Source of the DNA: Gammaproteobacteria bacterium
GTDB taxonomy: Bacteria; Pseudomonadota; Gammaproteobacteria; JAJDOJ01
Assembly (NCBI GenBank): GCA_027030565.1
Contig: JALVEU010000140.1
Span: forward strand, 1-33,500
Direction of reading: 5' to 3'
DNA length: 33,500 bases
In this document: piece by piece, positions 25,684 through 33,500 of the stretch
How the letters are laid out: each line of letters begins with the position of its first letter
Numbering within the stretch: the first letter of the stretch is position 1
Position numbers and translations under genes: made by a program
Notes under the pieces: model-generated
Databases searched by the model: none
What the model was told of the DNA's origin: nothing
Seen by the model: the letters and a program-made list of their open reading frames with translations, nothing else

Positions 25684-26107
25684 ACACCTCACGGGCCCGC
25701 TTGACGAAGGCGTCCACCAGGGAATTGGTGATCTGTGTGAACAGGGGCCCCAGGGTCATGCGCAGCACCGGATTGGCGATCTCGAAGTCCAGATCCAACG
25801 AGACCCGGCTGGCGCCCTCGCCCAGCGACTCGAAACGCCAGAAACCCTGAAGATGCTTGAAAGGGCCGTCGACCAGTCGCATCTCGATCATCTTTCCGGG
25901 CTGGAGACGGTTCAGGGTGGTGAAACTGGTGCGAATGGCGCCTTTCTCGAAATGGAGGCGGGCCTTCAGCTCGTCCTCTCCTTCATGGAGCACCTCGGCC
26001 CGCGTACACCAAGGCACGAACTCGGGGTAGCGCCGCACATCGTTGACCAGGCGGAACATGGCCGAGGCCTCATAAGGCACCAGGGCACTGCGCCGGACGA
26101 CCGTCAT
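25670..26107 (-). CDS. ratA: RatA/Coq10-type START-domain protein
   Basis: The product has 145 residues of the polyketide-cyclase/START-like (Coq10-RatA) family. The N-terminus (VRRSALVPYEASAMFRLVNDVRRYPEFVPWC) and the tail (GPLFTQITNSLVDAFVKRAREVYG) are typical. In E. coli RatA was described as blocking ribosome subunit joining; in mitochondria Coq10 binds ubiquinone. Which role applies here cannot be read. ATG at 26107 overlaps the transporter stop as ATGA. Confidence 0.93.
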   Translation of the reverse strand: MTVVRRSALVPYEASAMFRLVNDVRRYPEFVPWCTRAEVLHEGEDELKARLHFEKGAIRTSFTTLNRLQPGKMIEMRLVDGPFKHLQGFWRFESLGEGASRVSLDLDFEIANPVLRMTLGPLFTQITNSLVDAFVKRAREVYGKS

Positions 26108-27465
26108 ATCACCTCGATCACGTTGAGGAACACCAGACCCACCCCGACGGGCGTGATATAGCGCACCAGGAAACGCCACAGCCGATAGCCGAGGGAGTCG
26201 TCCATCTTGAGTTCCTCCTTGACCGAGCGTTCCTTCATCAGCCAGCCGGCGAAGATGGCGATGAGCAGTCCGCCGATGGGCAGCATGATGTTGGAGGTGA
26301 GGTAGTCGAGCAGATCGAAGAACGTGCGTCCGAACAGCCGGTAGTCCGACCACAGGTTGAACGAGAACACGGTGCCCAGCCCCACGAACCAGGTGAGCAT
26401 GCCGCAGACCACGGCCGCATAGACCCGAGTGTGACCCCGGTTCTCCACCAGCCAAGCCACTGCAGGCTCCACCAGCGAGATCGCCGAGGTCCACGCGGCG
26501 AACACCAACAGAATGAAGAACAAGGTGCCGAAGAACGCCCCACCCGGCATCTGCCCGAAGGCGATGGGCAGGGTCTGGAAGATCAGGCCCGGGCCCGCGT
26601 TGGGCTGCAGGCCGTATTCGAACACGACGGGAAAGATGGCCAGCCCGGCGATCAGGGCCACCAGGGTGTCGGCGCTGGCCACGGCGATGCTCGTGCGCGC
26701 GATGGAGGCGTCGTGGGGCAGATACGAGCCGTAGATCATGATCGCCCCCATGCCCAGACTGAGACTGAAGAAGGCCTGCCCCATGGCCATGAGGATCACC
26801 TCGGGCGTCACCTTGCCGAAATCCGGGGCGAAGAGGAACTGCAGACCATGGACGAACTGGCCCTCCGCCATGGCATAGCCGACCAGCAGCAGCAACAGGA
26901 CGAACAGGCCCGGCATGAGAAACCGCACCGCCGTCTCCAGGCCTGCCGCCACCCCGCGCGCCACCACCACCATGGTCATGATCAGGAACAGCGTATGCCA
27001 GGCGATGAGCTTTTCCGGATCGGAGATCAGATTGGAGAACACCTGTGCGGTGAAATCCGCCGTCGCCCCGTCGAACAGACCCGCGGCGGTGCGAAACACG
27101 TAGGCCAGCGCCCAGCCGGCGATCACGCTGTAGAACGACAGGATCAGGAACCCGGCCAGTACGCCCATCCAGCCGAGCAGACCCCAGCGCGGCGAGCGAC
27201 CCTCCTCGGCGGCCAGGGTGCGCATGGTGTTGATGGGGCTCTGCCGGCCACGCCGACCCAGCATGACCTCCGCCATCATGATGGGTACGCCGATGATCGC
27301 CACGCAGGCCACGTAGATGAGCACGAACGCACCGCCGCCGTTCTGGCCGGCCACATAGGGAAACTTCCAGATGTTTCCGAGTCCGACCGCCGATCCCGTG
27401 GCAGCGAGCACGAAGGCCAGCTTGCTGGACCACTCACCGTGGATCGATGTGCGCACACCGGCCAT
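26104..27465 (-). CDS. Neurotransmitter:sodium symporter (NSS/SNF) family transporter
   Basis: This 453-residue inner-membrane protein with about 11-12 helices is of the LeuT-type NSS family, which imports amino acids or related solutes with Na+. The first helix holds the family block GSAVGLGNIWKFPYVAGQNGGGAF (about 24-47), which includes Na+- and substrate-binding backbone positions. Later blocks (SFYSVIAGW near 120, FFSLSLGMGAIMIYGSYL near 235, DTLVALIAGLAIFPVVF near 270) are typical. The start at 27465 is chosen for its GGGGACGGAG ribosome binding site; the longer frame lacks one. It overlaps ratA by 4 nt. The substrate is unknown. Na+ coupling fits an organism with a Mrp-linked Na+ circuit. 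Confidence 0.92.
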   Translation of the reverse strand: MAGVRTSIHGEWSSKLAFVLAATGSAVGLGNIWKFPYVAGQNGGGAFVLIYVACVAIIGVPIMMAEVMLGRRGRQSPINTMRTLAAEEGRSPRWGLLGWMGVLAGFLILSFYSVIAGWALAYVFRTAAGLFDGATADFTAQVFSNLISDPEKLIAWHTLFLIMTMVVVARGVAAGLETAVRFLMPGLFVLLLLLVGYAMAEGQFVHGLQFLFAPDFGKVTPEVILMAMGQAFFSLSLGMGAIMIYGSYLPHDASIARTSIAVASADTLVALIAGLAIFPVVFEYGLQPNAGPGLIFQTLPIAFGQMPGGAFFGTLFFILLVFAAWTSAISLVEPAVAWLVENRGHTRVYAAVVCGMLTWFVGLGTVFSFNLWSDYRLFGRTFFDLLDYLTSNIMLPIGGLLIAIFAGWLMKERSVKEELKMDDSLGYRLWRFLVRYITPVGVGLVFLNVIEVI

Positions 27466-27551
27466 CTCCGTCCCCCTGTCAGGCCCTGCACGAGGCCGCG
27501 GTATTCTGTGGGATTCGCCGCCACCCGGCAACCTGGCCCGAGAGCCCTGCG

Positions 27552-27557
27552 TATAAT
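27552..27557 (+). promoter_or_regulatory. Perfect -10 hexamer just before smpB
   Basis: TATAAT ends 8 bases before the smpB ATG, so transcription would begin at or next to the start codon. No good -35 hexamer or ribosome binding site is visible. It could mark a leaderless mRNA. Confidence 0.4.
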
Positions 27558-27565
27558 GCCCCGCC

Positions 27566-28048
27566 ATGGGAAAGGCGAAGAAAAAGAAAAAGTCCGACGG
27601 CGGCGCCCTCATCGCCGTCAACAAGAAGGCCCGCCACGACTACTTCATCGAAGAGACCCTCGAGGCAGGTCTGGCCCTGCAGGGCTGGGAGGTCAAGAGC
27701 CTGCGCGAGAAGCGGGTGCAGCTCAAAGAGGCCTACGTACTGATCAAGGACGGCGAGGCCTGGCTGTTCGGCGCCCACATCTCGCCCCTGCCCACCGTCT
27801 CGACCCACTACGTGGCCGATCCCCTGCGCACGCGCAAGCTCCTCCTTCACCGGCGCGAGATCGACCGCTTGACCGGCGCCGTGGAGCGGCGGGGCTACAC
27901 CCTCGTGCCGCTGTCCCTGTACTGGAAACACGGTCGGGTCAAACTGGAGATCGGGTTGGCCAAGGGCAAGAAGCTCCACGACAAACGTGCGGCACAGAAG
28001 GAGCGGGACTGGCGGCGCGAGCAACAGCGGATCCTGAAGCACGGCTGA
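27566..28048 (+). CDS. smpB: SsrA-binding protein SmpB
   Basis: This 160-residue tmRNA partner in trans-translation has a basic N-terminus (KAKKKKK), the block NKKARHDYFIEETLEAGLALQGWEVKSLR, a central GAHISP and the C-terminal KKLHDKRAAQKERDWRREQQRIL tail that enters the ribosomal mRNA channel; all are diagnostic. It diverges from the NSS transporter gene and converges on the M4 protease gene. No tmRNA gene was recognised in the 99 bases downstream, where only a hairpin is present. Confidence 0.97.
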   Translation: MGKAKKKKKSDGGALIAVNKKARHDYFIEETLEAGLALQGWEVKSLREKRVQLKEAYVLIKDGEAWLFGAHISPLPTVSTHYVADPLRTRKLLLHRREIDRLTGAVERRGYTLVPLSLYWKHGRVKLEIGLAKGKKLHDKRAAQKERDWRREQQRILKHG

Positions 28049-28092
28049 GGCCGGTCTCCACATGCCCGCTCCGGCCCGGTGCCGGCCCGTCA

Positions 28093-28125
28093 CGGGTGGA
28101 CCGGTCCCACACCACGGTCCACCCG
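28093..28125. terminator. Hairpin between convergent smpB and M4 protease genes
   Basis: CGGGTGGACCG (28093-28103) and CGGTCCACCCG (28115-28125) form a perfect 11-bp stem with an 11-base loop. It lies between convergent genes and could serve both, but there is no T-run on either side. Confidence 0.5.
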
Positions 28126-28147
28126 CCATCTAGGCTGGGCGGGAAAC

Positions 28148-30970
28148 TCAGCCCGGGTTGCGGCGACGGCGTGCCGCCCAGCCGGCCGCCGCCAGACCGA
28201 GCAGCGTCCATGGGCCCAGCGCGCCACCACCACTGGCGCCCTCCACCCGCACCGCCACGGTATCCGTCGCGCTGGCGCCGCTGTCGTCGCTCACCGTCAG
28301 CTCGAAGACCAGGGTGCCATTCTCGTTGGGCGCCTGGAAGCTGGGCGTGGCCGTATCCGCGCCATGCAGCACCACGGCCGGACCGGAGACCTGGGTCCAG
28401 CGATAGCTGAGCGGATCCCCCTCCGGATCCGTACTGGCACTCCCGTCCAGTCGGACCGTCGTCTTGGCCTGCACCGTCTGGTCTGCACCGGCATCGGCAC
28501 GGGGCTTGAGGTTGATCTCCAGGGTCACGGTATCGGTCTCGGACGCGCCGAAGCGGTCCACCACCGTGAGCTGGAACGCCAGGATGCCGTCCTCGCCGGG
28601 GACCGTGAAGCTGGGCGTCTTGCTGTCCGGATCACTCAACTGGACGGCCGGGCCGAGGGTCTGCACCCAGGTATAGGTGGCGCCGTCGCCCTGGCTGCGG
28701 CTGCCATCCAGGGTCACCCGCTCGCCCTCGGTGACCTTGCCGCCGGGACCCGCGTCGGCGATCAGCGCCGTCTTGCAGATGTAGAGCCGCACGTCGTCCA
28801 GATACCAGCCCCGCGCCCCCACGTTGGGGTCCGTGGAGATCCGCCACCGGAACCGCACGTGCTGGCCCGCCAGCGGCCCCAGATCCAGGCGCGTCGACAC
28901 GTAGCCATGGCTCAGGCGCGTGAACGCCGCGTGGCCAGGGTTGGGATTGCCCTGGTTGGGATCCAGCGCCCCGTTGTAGCCCTGGCCGGAGTCGATGAGG
29001 TGACCCGCGTCGAACCAGGTCTTCCCGTTGTCGGTGCTGTACTCGAGAAACCCGCCGTCGAAGGTGCGCGTACCCGACTGCCCGAACTCGAACTCGAAGG
29101 CATGACGGAAGTGCAGATAGGCCTTGGCGGGGACGCCCACCGCCGGCACCATCTCCGCCACCGAATCGGTGGTCTCAGGCAGATCGGGCGCACTGAGCAT
29201 GGACCGGCCGGAGGTGGCGTAACCCTGCGCGTAGGCCCAGGCCACCGGCCCGCTGAACGTCTTGAAGGCCCAGTATCCGCGACTCGGATCCTCCATGTCG
29301 TCGAAGAACAGGTGGTGCGGCACCAACCCGGCCGGACACAGGGCCGCCTCGGGATTGAATCCCGGCTGCGGCTGCTCGTTCATCTCCACCGCTTCGGTGG
29401 CAGCGCGGACCTGGTCACAGTCGTCGGCGGTGATGCCCCGGGTCCCCACCAGATTGAGGCAGGCCTGATGCAGATCGTAATACAAGTCCAGATAGTCGCT
29501 GCCCGAGGTGAGCAGATTGGTCAGGGCCTCGTAATAGATGGCGGCCACCTTGTCGATGCCGAGTCCGCGGACAGTGACACCGTTGAAGGTGTCGCCATCG
29601 GTCATCAGGTAGGCGGCCTTGTTGTTGATGCCACTGTTGATGTGCACCCCGCCGTTGTCGGTGGCGGCCCGGTGGTAGAGGGGGCTGCTCATACGGTCCG
29701 GCTGCACGGTCCCGAAGGGCCCCAGGCGTTGATCGCTGGCGGGGTTGCGCATGTCGCGCACGGCACCGGAGAAGGCGATGGCATCCTCGCCGAGCAGCCA
29801 GCGAACCTCGGGAGAGTCGTCTCCAGCCCCGTCGGTCAGGTCGATGAACTCACCGAAGATGTCCGACAGCGACTCGTTGATGGCCCCAGACTGGAAGTAG
29901 TAGAAGAGGTTGGCCTCGAACTGGGTGATGCCGTGCACCATCTCGTGGCCAGCGATGTCGTCGGTGACCGCGCCGTCGCAGTACGTCATTTCGTCACCGT
30001 CCCAGAAGGCGTTGGGGCAAGACACCCCATCGTTCCAATGCACGGTGGAGATCAAGGGCGAGCCCAGGTCGTCGATTCCATCGCGACCGAATCGCTGGAA
30101 AAAGAAATCATAGGTATGGCCCGCGAAGCGGTGGGCGTCGTCGCCCTCTGGGTCGAGCCCCCCCGTGCAGTCCGGCTGCGCCTCGGTGCACAGGAGGGTC
30201 TTGCGCTGGACCGCGGTCCCGTCCGCCGAGTAGGTCAGCCGGTCCCGGGCGGCGTGGATCTGATTGAAATGCAGCGCGACCGAACCGTCGTGGGCATCGA
30301 TCAGGACCAATTCACGTACGGGGAGGCCAGTGGCCTTCACTTCCAATTTCCAGACCAGGCGCGCAGGTCCATCGCCGGGTTGCAGCAGGCGGGGGACGTA
30401 GACGAACAGCTGCGCCTCACCGGCCTGGAGTGCCGAAGGGTCCAGCCCATGCCATTTGGCCACTGCGGACAGGGCGGTGGCCCGGGCCTGCGCTGCGTCG
30501 ACCAGGGGCTGCGTGTCCACCGCTGGGCTTGCCCCCTCCCCGTTGATGGCCAGCACCGCCCCATCGGGCGACAGGTGCACCCGAAGCTCGCCGCCCAGCA
30601 CTGGGACACCGCCCACCTCCTGGCGGTAGCCCACCACGGCGCGCCCCCCATCCAGCACCCGTTTCCATACGGGCCGCAGCTGCGCGGCGGGGTCCCGCAC
30701 CCCGAACAGCGGCGCATACTGCTGGAGTGCGGCCGAGGCACGTGCCTTCACGGAGGCCCGGGCATTGAGGGGTGCGTCCACAGGCAGGGCGCCACCCGGC
30801 GGGGCACCCACGAACCGCACCTGCTGGGTGGCCGTGTCGGTGCCTACCCGCACCCCCTGCTTCTCCAGAGCGGTGACCGAAAGCGAGGCTTCGGCCCCGG
30901 TCGAGGTCCAGAGTGTCACCCCCAATGCCGCGCCCACACACCAGCGCAATCGTTCCCCGGTCGTCCACAT
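28148..30970 (-). CDS. Secreted M4 (thermolysin-family) metalloprotease with two PKD-like domains and GlyGly-CTERM tail
   Basis: This 940-residue exported zinc protease has a signal peptide (1-28) and an FTP/PepSY-type propeptide (about 40-235). In the catalytic domain HEMVH (342-346) and Glu366 in NESLSD supply the zinc ligands, and GGVHINSGINN holds the catalytic His443. A beta-rich region follows (about 552-732) and resembles a MAM or jelly-roll module (FFDDME, DNGKTWFDAG, WYLDDVRLY). Next are two tandem PKD/REJ-like domains (about 738-822 and 825-910). The end reads GASGGGALGP, then a hydrophobic stretch, then RRRR, matching the GlyGly-CTERM sorting signal processed by rhombosortase in type II secretion species. 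ATG at 30970 follows GAGGA. The 193-base gap upstream holds no clear promoter. Confidence 0.93.
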   Translation of the reverse strand: MWTTGERLRWCVGAALGVTLWTSTGAEASLSVTALEKQGVRVGTDTATQQVRFVGAPPGGALPVDAPLNARASVKARASAALQQYAPLFGVRDPAAQLRPVWKRVLDGGRAVVGYRQEVGGVPVLGGELRVHLSPDGAVLAINGEGASPAVDTQPLVDAAQARATALSAVAKWHGLDPSALQAGEAQLFVYVPRLLQPGDGPARLVWKLEVKATGLPVRELVLIDAHDGSVALHFNQIHAARDRLTYSADGTAVQRKTLLCTEAQPDCTGGLDPEGDDAHRFAGHTYDFFFQRFGRDGIDDLGSPLISTVHWNDGVSCPNAFWDGDEMTYCDGAVTDDIAGHEMVHGITQFEANLFYYFQSGAINESLSDIFGEFIDLTDGAGDDSPEVRWLLGEDAIAFSGAVRDMRNPASDQRLGPFGTVQPDRMSSPLYHRAATDNGGVHINSGINNKAAYLMTDGDTFNGVTVRGLGIDKVAAIYYEALTNLLTSGSDYLDLYYDLHQACLNLVGTRGITADDCDQVRAATEAVEMNEQPQPGFNPEAALCPAGLVPHHLFFDDMEDPSRGYWAFKTFSGPVAWAYAQGYATSGRSMLSAPDLPETTDSVAEMVPAVGVPAKAYLHFRHAFEFEFGQSGTRTFDGGFLEYSTDNGKTWFDAGHLIDSGQGYNGALDPNQGNPNPGHAAFTRLSHGYVSTRLDLGPLAGQHVRFRWRISTDPNVGARGWYLDDVRLYICKTALIADAGPGGKVTEGERVTLDGSRSQGDGATYTWVQTLGPAVQLSDPDSKTPSFTVPGEDGILAFQLTVVDRFGASETDTVTLEINLKPRADAGADQTVQAKTTVRLDGSASTDPEGDPLSYRWTQVSGPAVVLHGADTATPSFQAPNENGTLVFELTVSDDSGASATDTVAVRVEGASGGGALGPWTLLGLAAAGWAARRRRNPG

Positions 30971-31163
30971 GATTTGTTGTCCTCGCTGCCTTTCCAGCCC
31001 TTCCGACTTCTTTCTGTCTGCGACCCCGCGCACCGCGCGGTCTGCAAGCAATGGTCCTGCGGCAAGTGCTCGCAAGCCTGTGACCGCAGGCCGCAGTACA
31101 CCCTCGCCCGCACAGCCGGGCCGGCCTCGGGTCGCGGCCCCGGCGGCGGAGCGCCGGTCACAT

Positions 31164-31679
31164 TCACTCTTCGGGCACTTGCCCCAGGCAGTCCTTGCGC
31201 GAACCGGCCGACTCGAGAAGCGCGAAATAGCCGGCCAGCTTCCTGATGAGCGCCTGACGGGGATCCGATTCCGGAAGCGGCCCCACCCAGGCGGTCCGGT
31301 GCACGCCGCGCGCATCGATCAACGTGAGATCGTAGTCCAGGCAGTCACGACACGCTGTGGACAAGGCGGCAGACGGTGCCGTTTTCCGGTCGAACTCCAC
31401 CCTCGCGGCCATCGCCGCCAGCGCGTCCAGCTCCTGCCGCGTGGCCGCGCCACGGGCGCAACGTCCCCGACGGCGGTCCGCGACCCACACCACACCATCG
31501 CCCCGCACGCGGAGCACTCGCACGAGTCCCGTCAGGCCACCGGAGACCTGGAGGCGCAGCTCCTCGAAGTCCGCACGTGTTCCTCCGGAGTCGGGGTGGG
31601 TGACGGCACAACCGAGCAGGAACAGGGAGAGCAGGGCCATGGCCGCCGTGCGGGCGCCGAGCCTACTATGTGGAGCCAT
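31164..31679 (-). CDS. Lipoprotein resembling emfourin-type M4 protease inhibitors
   Basis: The 171-residue product has a signal peptide ending in the lipobox LLGC (Cys24), so it is membrane-anchored on the periplasmic side or surface. The mature part opens with a LRLQVSGGLTGLVRVLRV block (about 41-58), then DRRRGR, a helix of the RQELDALAAMAARVEF kind, an YDLTLIDARG strand and a C-terminal helix. This layout (SGG strand, helix, strand pair, end helix) resembles the emfourin inhibitors found beside protealysin-like M4 proteases. The gene overlaps lptE by 14 nt and lies 193 bases before an M4 protease gene on the same strand. Cys110/113 (CRDC) might form a disulfide. The lipoprotein call is firm; the inhibitor role is inference. 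Confidence 0.7.
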   Translation of the reverse strand: MAPHSRLGARTAAMALLSLFLLGCAVTHPDSGGTRADFEELRLQVSGGLTGLVRVLRVRGDGVVWVADRRRGRCARGAATRQELDALAAMAARVEFDRKTAPSAALSTACRDCLDYDLTLIDARGVHRTAWVGPLPESDPRQALIRKLAGYFALLESAGSRKDCLGQVPEE

Positions 31680-32214
31680 GGCCGGCGCCCTGCGATGGGT
31701 TCTGGGTGGGCGAGTGCATCGTCTGCAGTCGATACAGGATGAGTCGCACGGCCTCACGCTCCATGTCCTCGCGTCGGGCCGCCGCTTCGGCGTCGACGGC
31801 CAACACCTGGTTGGGGTCGAACAACAAGGTGCGGGTCAGGTGAAGCTGCGCCGGCCGGAGCAGGGTCCGTCCCCGGCGATCCACCACATCGTAGCGCACG
31901 TCCATGAACAGTGCATATTCTTGCGCCTTGCCGCTGGGGGCCACGGAAACCACACGCAGGCCGGAACGGTTGTGCAGGATGCGCAGGACCGCATCGGCCG
32001 GCTCCCCGGGTCCCGCCACCCGCACCCCATGGGCCTGGAGCCGCCGGCGCAGCTCGGCGCCGAGCACGGTGAAACCCGGCGCTCCCCGGATCTCGATCCG
32101 CTCGAGTCCCTGGGGCACGGCGATCTGCCCCCGCGGGTGGAAGCCGCAACCCGCGCCGACCAGCAGGCAGACCACGATCCCCCAGCCCCAAGGGTGTACC
32201 CGCCCGCCGCTCAT
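31666..32214 (-). CDS. lptE: LPS-assembly lipoprotein LptE
   Basis: This 182-residue outer-membrane lipoprotein plugs the LptD barrel and helps deliver LPS to the surface. A signal peptide ends in the lipobox GAGC with Cys23, followed by GFHPRG, which is typical of LptE (CGFHLRG-like). The remaining alpha/beta sandwich contains RRRLQAHGV and DPNQVLA-type sequence near the end. ATG at 32214 overlaps the leuS stop as ATGA, the usual leuS-lptE coupling. In many relatives holA follows; here the emfourin-like gene follows instead. Confidence 0.93.
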   Translation of the reverse strand: MSGGRVHPWGWGIVVCLLVGAGCGFHPRGQIAVPQGLERIEIRGAPGFTVLGAELRRRLQAHGVRVAGPGEPADAVLRILHNRSGLRVVSVAPSGKAQEYALFMDVRYDVVDRRGRTLLRPAQLHLTRTLLFDPNQVLAVDAEAAARREDMEREAVRLILYRLQTMHSPTQNPSQGAGHGST

Positions 32215-33500
32215 GCCACCACGAAGTTGACCAGCCGGCCGGGCACCACGACGACCTTGCGCACGGTCCTGCCCTCCAGATGGCGGGCCACGTTGGGCTG
32301 CGCCCGGGCCAGGGTCTCGAGGGTCCCGCGGTCCGCATCGGCCGGCACCACGATGCGCGCGCGCAACTTACCGTTGACCTGCACCCCGATCTCCACCGTG
32401 GCCGAGACCAGCGCGGCCTCGTCCACCTGCGGCCAACCCGCCTCGAGCACATCCTCACCCAGACCGAGTGCACGCCACAAGGCGTGGGTGATGTGCGGTG
32501 CGATGGGGGCCAGCAGGCGCAGCACGATGGACAGTCCTTCGCGCAGCACGGCATCGGCATCACGGCCGGACCCGAGCCGCGTCAAGACGTTTACCATGGT
32601 CATGGCCGCCGAGACTACCGTGTTGAACTGCTGGCGTTCGTAGTCGTAGAGTGCCTTCTTCAAGGCCGCGTGGATTTCGCGCCGGGCGTCACGCAGCGTC
32701 TCGTCCAGCCCGGCGGGATCCACTTGTGCGGCCTCCCGCACCGATGCTGCACGCTCCTGCGCCAGATTCCACAGACGGCGCAGGAAGCGGTGCGCCCCTT
32801 CGACCCCCTCGTCCGACCACTCCAAGGTCTGATCCGGGGGTGCGGCGAACATGACGAACAGGCGCACGGTATCGGCCCCGAACCGGTCGATGAGCGCCTG
32901 CGGGTCCACGCCGTTGTTCTTGGACTTGGACATCTTCTCGAGGCCACCGGGGGTGACCGGTTGCCCGTCGTGCCGCCACACCGCGCGCAGCACCCGGCCC
33001 TTCTCGTCGCGTTCCACCTCCACCTCGGCCGGATTGAACCACTCGATGCGCCCGTCCTCGTGCCTGCGATAATAGGTCTCGGCGACCACCATGCCCTGGG
33101 TGAGCAGCCGCGTGAACGGCTCGTCACAGTGCACGAGTCCCTCGTCACGCATCACCTTGTGGAAGAACCGGGCGTAGAGCAGATGCAGGATGGCATGCTC
33201 GATGCCCCCCACGTACTGATCCACCGGCATCCAGTAGTCGACCCGTTCGTCCACCATGGCGGTGGCACAGTCGTGGGAGCAATACCGCGCGAAATACCAA
33301 GAGGACTCCACGAAGGTGTCGAAGGTGTCGGTCTCCCGCCGCCGGCCGTCGCCCAGGTCGTAGAACTCGGGCATCCGTGCCAGGGGCGAGCCGGTGCCGT
33401 CCACCACCACGTCCTCGGGCAACACCACGGGGAGCTCGGGGGCAGGCTCGGGGGTACCGTCAGGAGCGTAGACCACGGGGATGGGACAGCCCCAGTAGCG
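32211..33500 (-). CDS. leuS: Leucyl-tRNA synthetase, C-terminal half (5' end beyond the window)
   Basis: The visible 429 residues are the C-terminal half of LeuRS, which charges tRNA-Leu. The fragment opens with RYWGCPIP, a family-specific block after the editing domain. It contains the KMSKSKNNGVDP catalytic loop (about 189-200 of the fragment), DTVRLFVMFAAPPDQTLEWSD, the anticodon-binding helical domain and the C-terminal VQVNGKLRARI domain that contacts the tRNA elbow. The frame is open to the window edge, so the gene is cut rather than broken. It leads the lptE-lipoprotein run. Confidence 0.97.
   Translation of the reverse strand, partial: RYWGCPIPVVYAPDGTPEPAPELPVVLPEDVVVDGTGSPLARMPEFYDLGDGRRRETDTFDTFVESSWYFARYCSHDCATAMVDERVDYWMPVDQYVGGIEHAILHLLYARFFHKVMRDEGLVHCDEPFTRLLTQGMVVAETYYRRHEDGRIEWFNPAEVEVERDEKGRVLRAVWRHDGQPVTPGGLEKMSKSKNNGVDPQALIDRFGADTVRLFVMFAAPPDQTLEWSDEGVEGAHRFLRRLWNLAQERAASVREAAQVDPAGLDETLRDARREIHAALKKALYDYERQQFNTVVSAAMTMVNVLTRLGSGRDADAVLREGLSIVLRLLAPIAPHITHALWRALGLGEDVLEAGWPQVDEAALVSATVEIGVQVNGKLRARIVVPADADRGTLETLARAQPNVARHLEGRTVRKVVVVPGRLVNFVVA

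Noticed and set aside
28049..28147. tmRNA gene next to smpB
   Set aside because: Only 99 bases with a hairpin lie downstream; no tRNA-like ends or tag sequence are visible.
28079..31246. A 1055-codon open frame opposite the M4 protease gene
   Set aside because: It mirrors the codon phase of the protease, whose HEMVH site and domains are unmistakable; the antisense product is low-complexity and unrecognised.

Overview
The window is GC-rich chromosomal DNA from a gammaproteobacterium. The housekeeping neighbourhoods (leuS-lptE, recN, fur facing bamE, rnfH-ratA, smpB, and hrcA-grpE-dnaK-dnaJ-dapB) are typical of the group. A Pseudomonas-type Fur, an HrcA/CIRCE system and a Mrp-type cation antiporter module suggest a Chromatiales/Ectothiorhodospiraceae-like, possibly salt- or alkali-adapted organism. 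That placement is inference from gene content. No rRNA, tRNA, CRISPR array, phage or transposase gene was recognised.

Layout. 63-1910 (+) is a membrane diguanylate cyclase whose periplasmic sensor looks like a terpene-cyclase/prenyltransferase alpha-alpha toroid. 1922-3100 (-) is an HSL-family esterase. 3229-15332 (-) is the centrepiece, a 14-gene operon read from 15332 down to 3229. It encodes Mrp/Mnh antiporter subunits (E, F, G, a DUF4040 protein, B, C, D), a second NuoL-type antiporter subunit, NuoH-, NuoB-, NuoC- and NuoD-like proteins, a two-cluster ferredoxin fused to a GltD-type NAD(P)H/FAD oxidoreductase, and a ferritin-like rubrerythrin protein. The order matches, as I recall it, the archaeal Mbx (MBS) operon, and belongs to the complexes described as energy-converting-hydrogenase-related (Ehr). 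The NuoD-like subunit keeps only one Cys of each [NiFe]-ligand pair (CxxD, CxxE), so it is probably neither a hydrogenase nor an ordinary complex I. Most junctions are 4-nt ATGA/GTGA overlaps, but the nuoD-like gene is flanked on both sides by intergenic elements sharing the same inverted-repeat ends. A REP-like repeat nested in one of them has a second copy inside the coding tail of the MnhD-like gene.

15529-21623 (-) holds dapB, dnaJ, dnaK, grpE and hrcA, with a CIRCE operator before hrcA and a very good sigma-32 promoter before grpE. 21773-24329 (+) is nadK and recN. fur (-) faces bamE (+), and a Fur-box-like sequence overlaps the bamE start codon. 25333-27465 (-) is rnfH, ratA and an NSS-family transporter. 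smpB (+) follows. 28148-30970 (-) is a secreted M4 metalloprotease with two PKD-like domains and a GlyGly-CTERM tail. Upstream of it lies a lipoprotein resembling the M4 inhibitor emfourin, then lptE and the 3' part of leuS, which runs off the window end.

How it fits together. The operon appears to encode one membrane machine coupling electron flow between NAD(P)H/Fe-S centres and an unknown acceptor or donor at a modified hydrogenase-like site to Na+/H+ movement through the Mrp arm. Candidates for the partner are sulfane sulfur, by analogy with archaeal MBS, or quinone.
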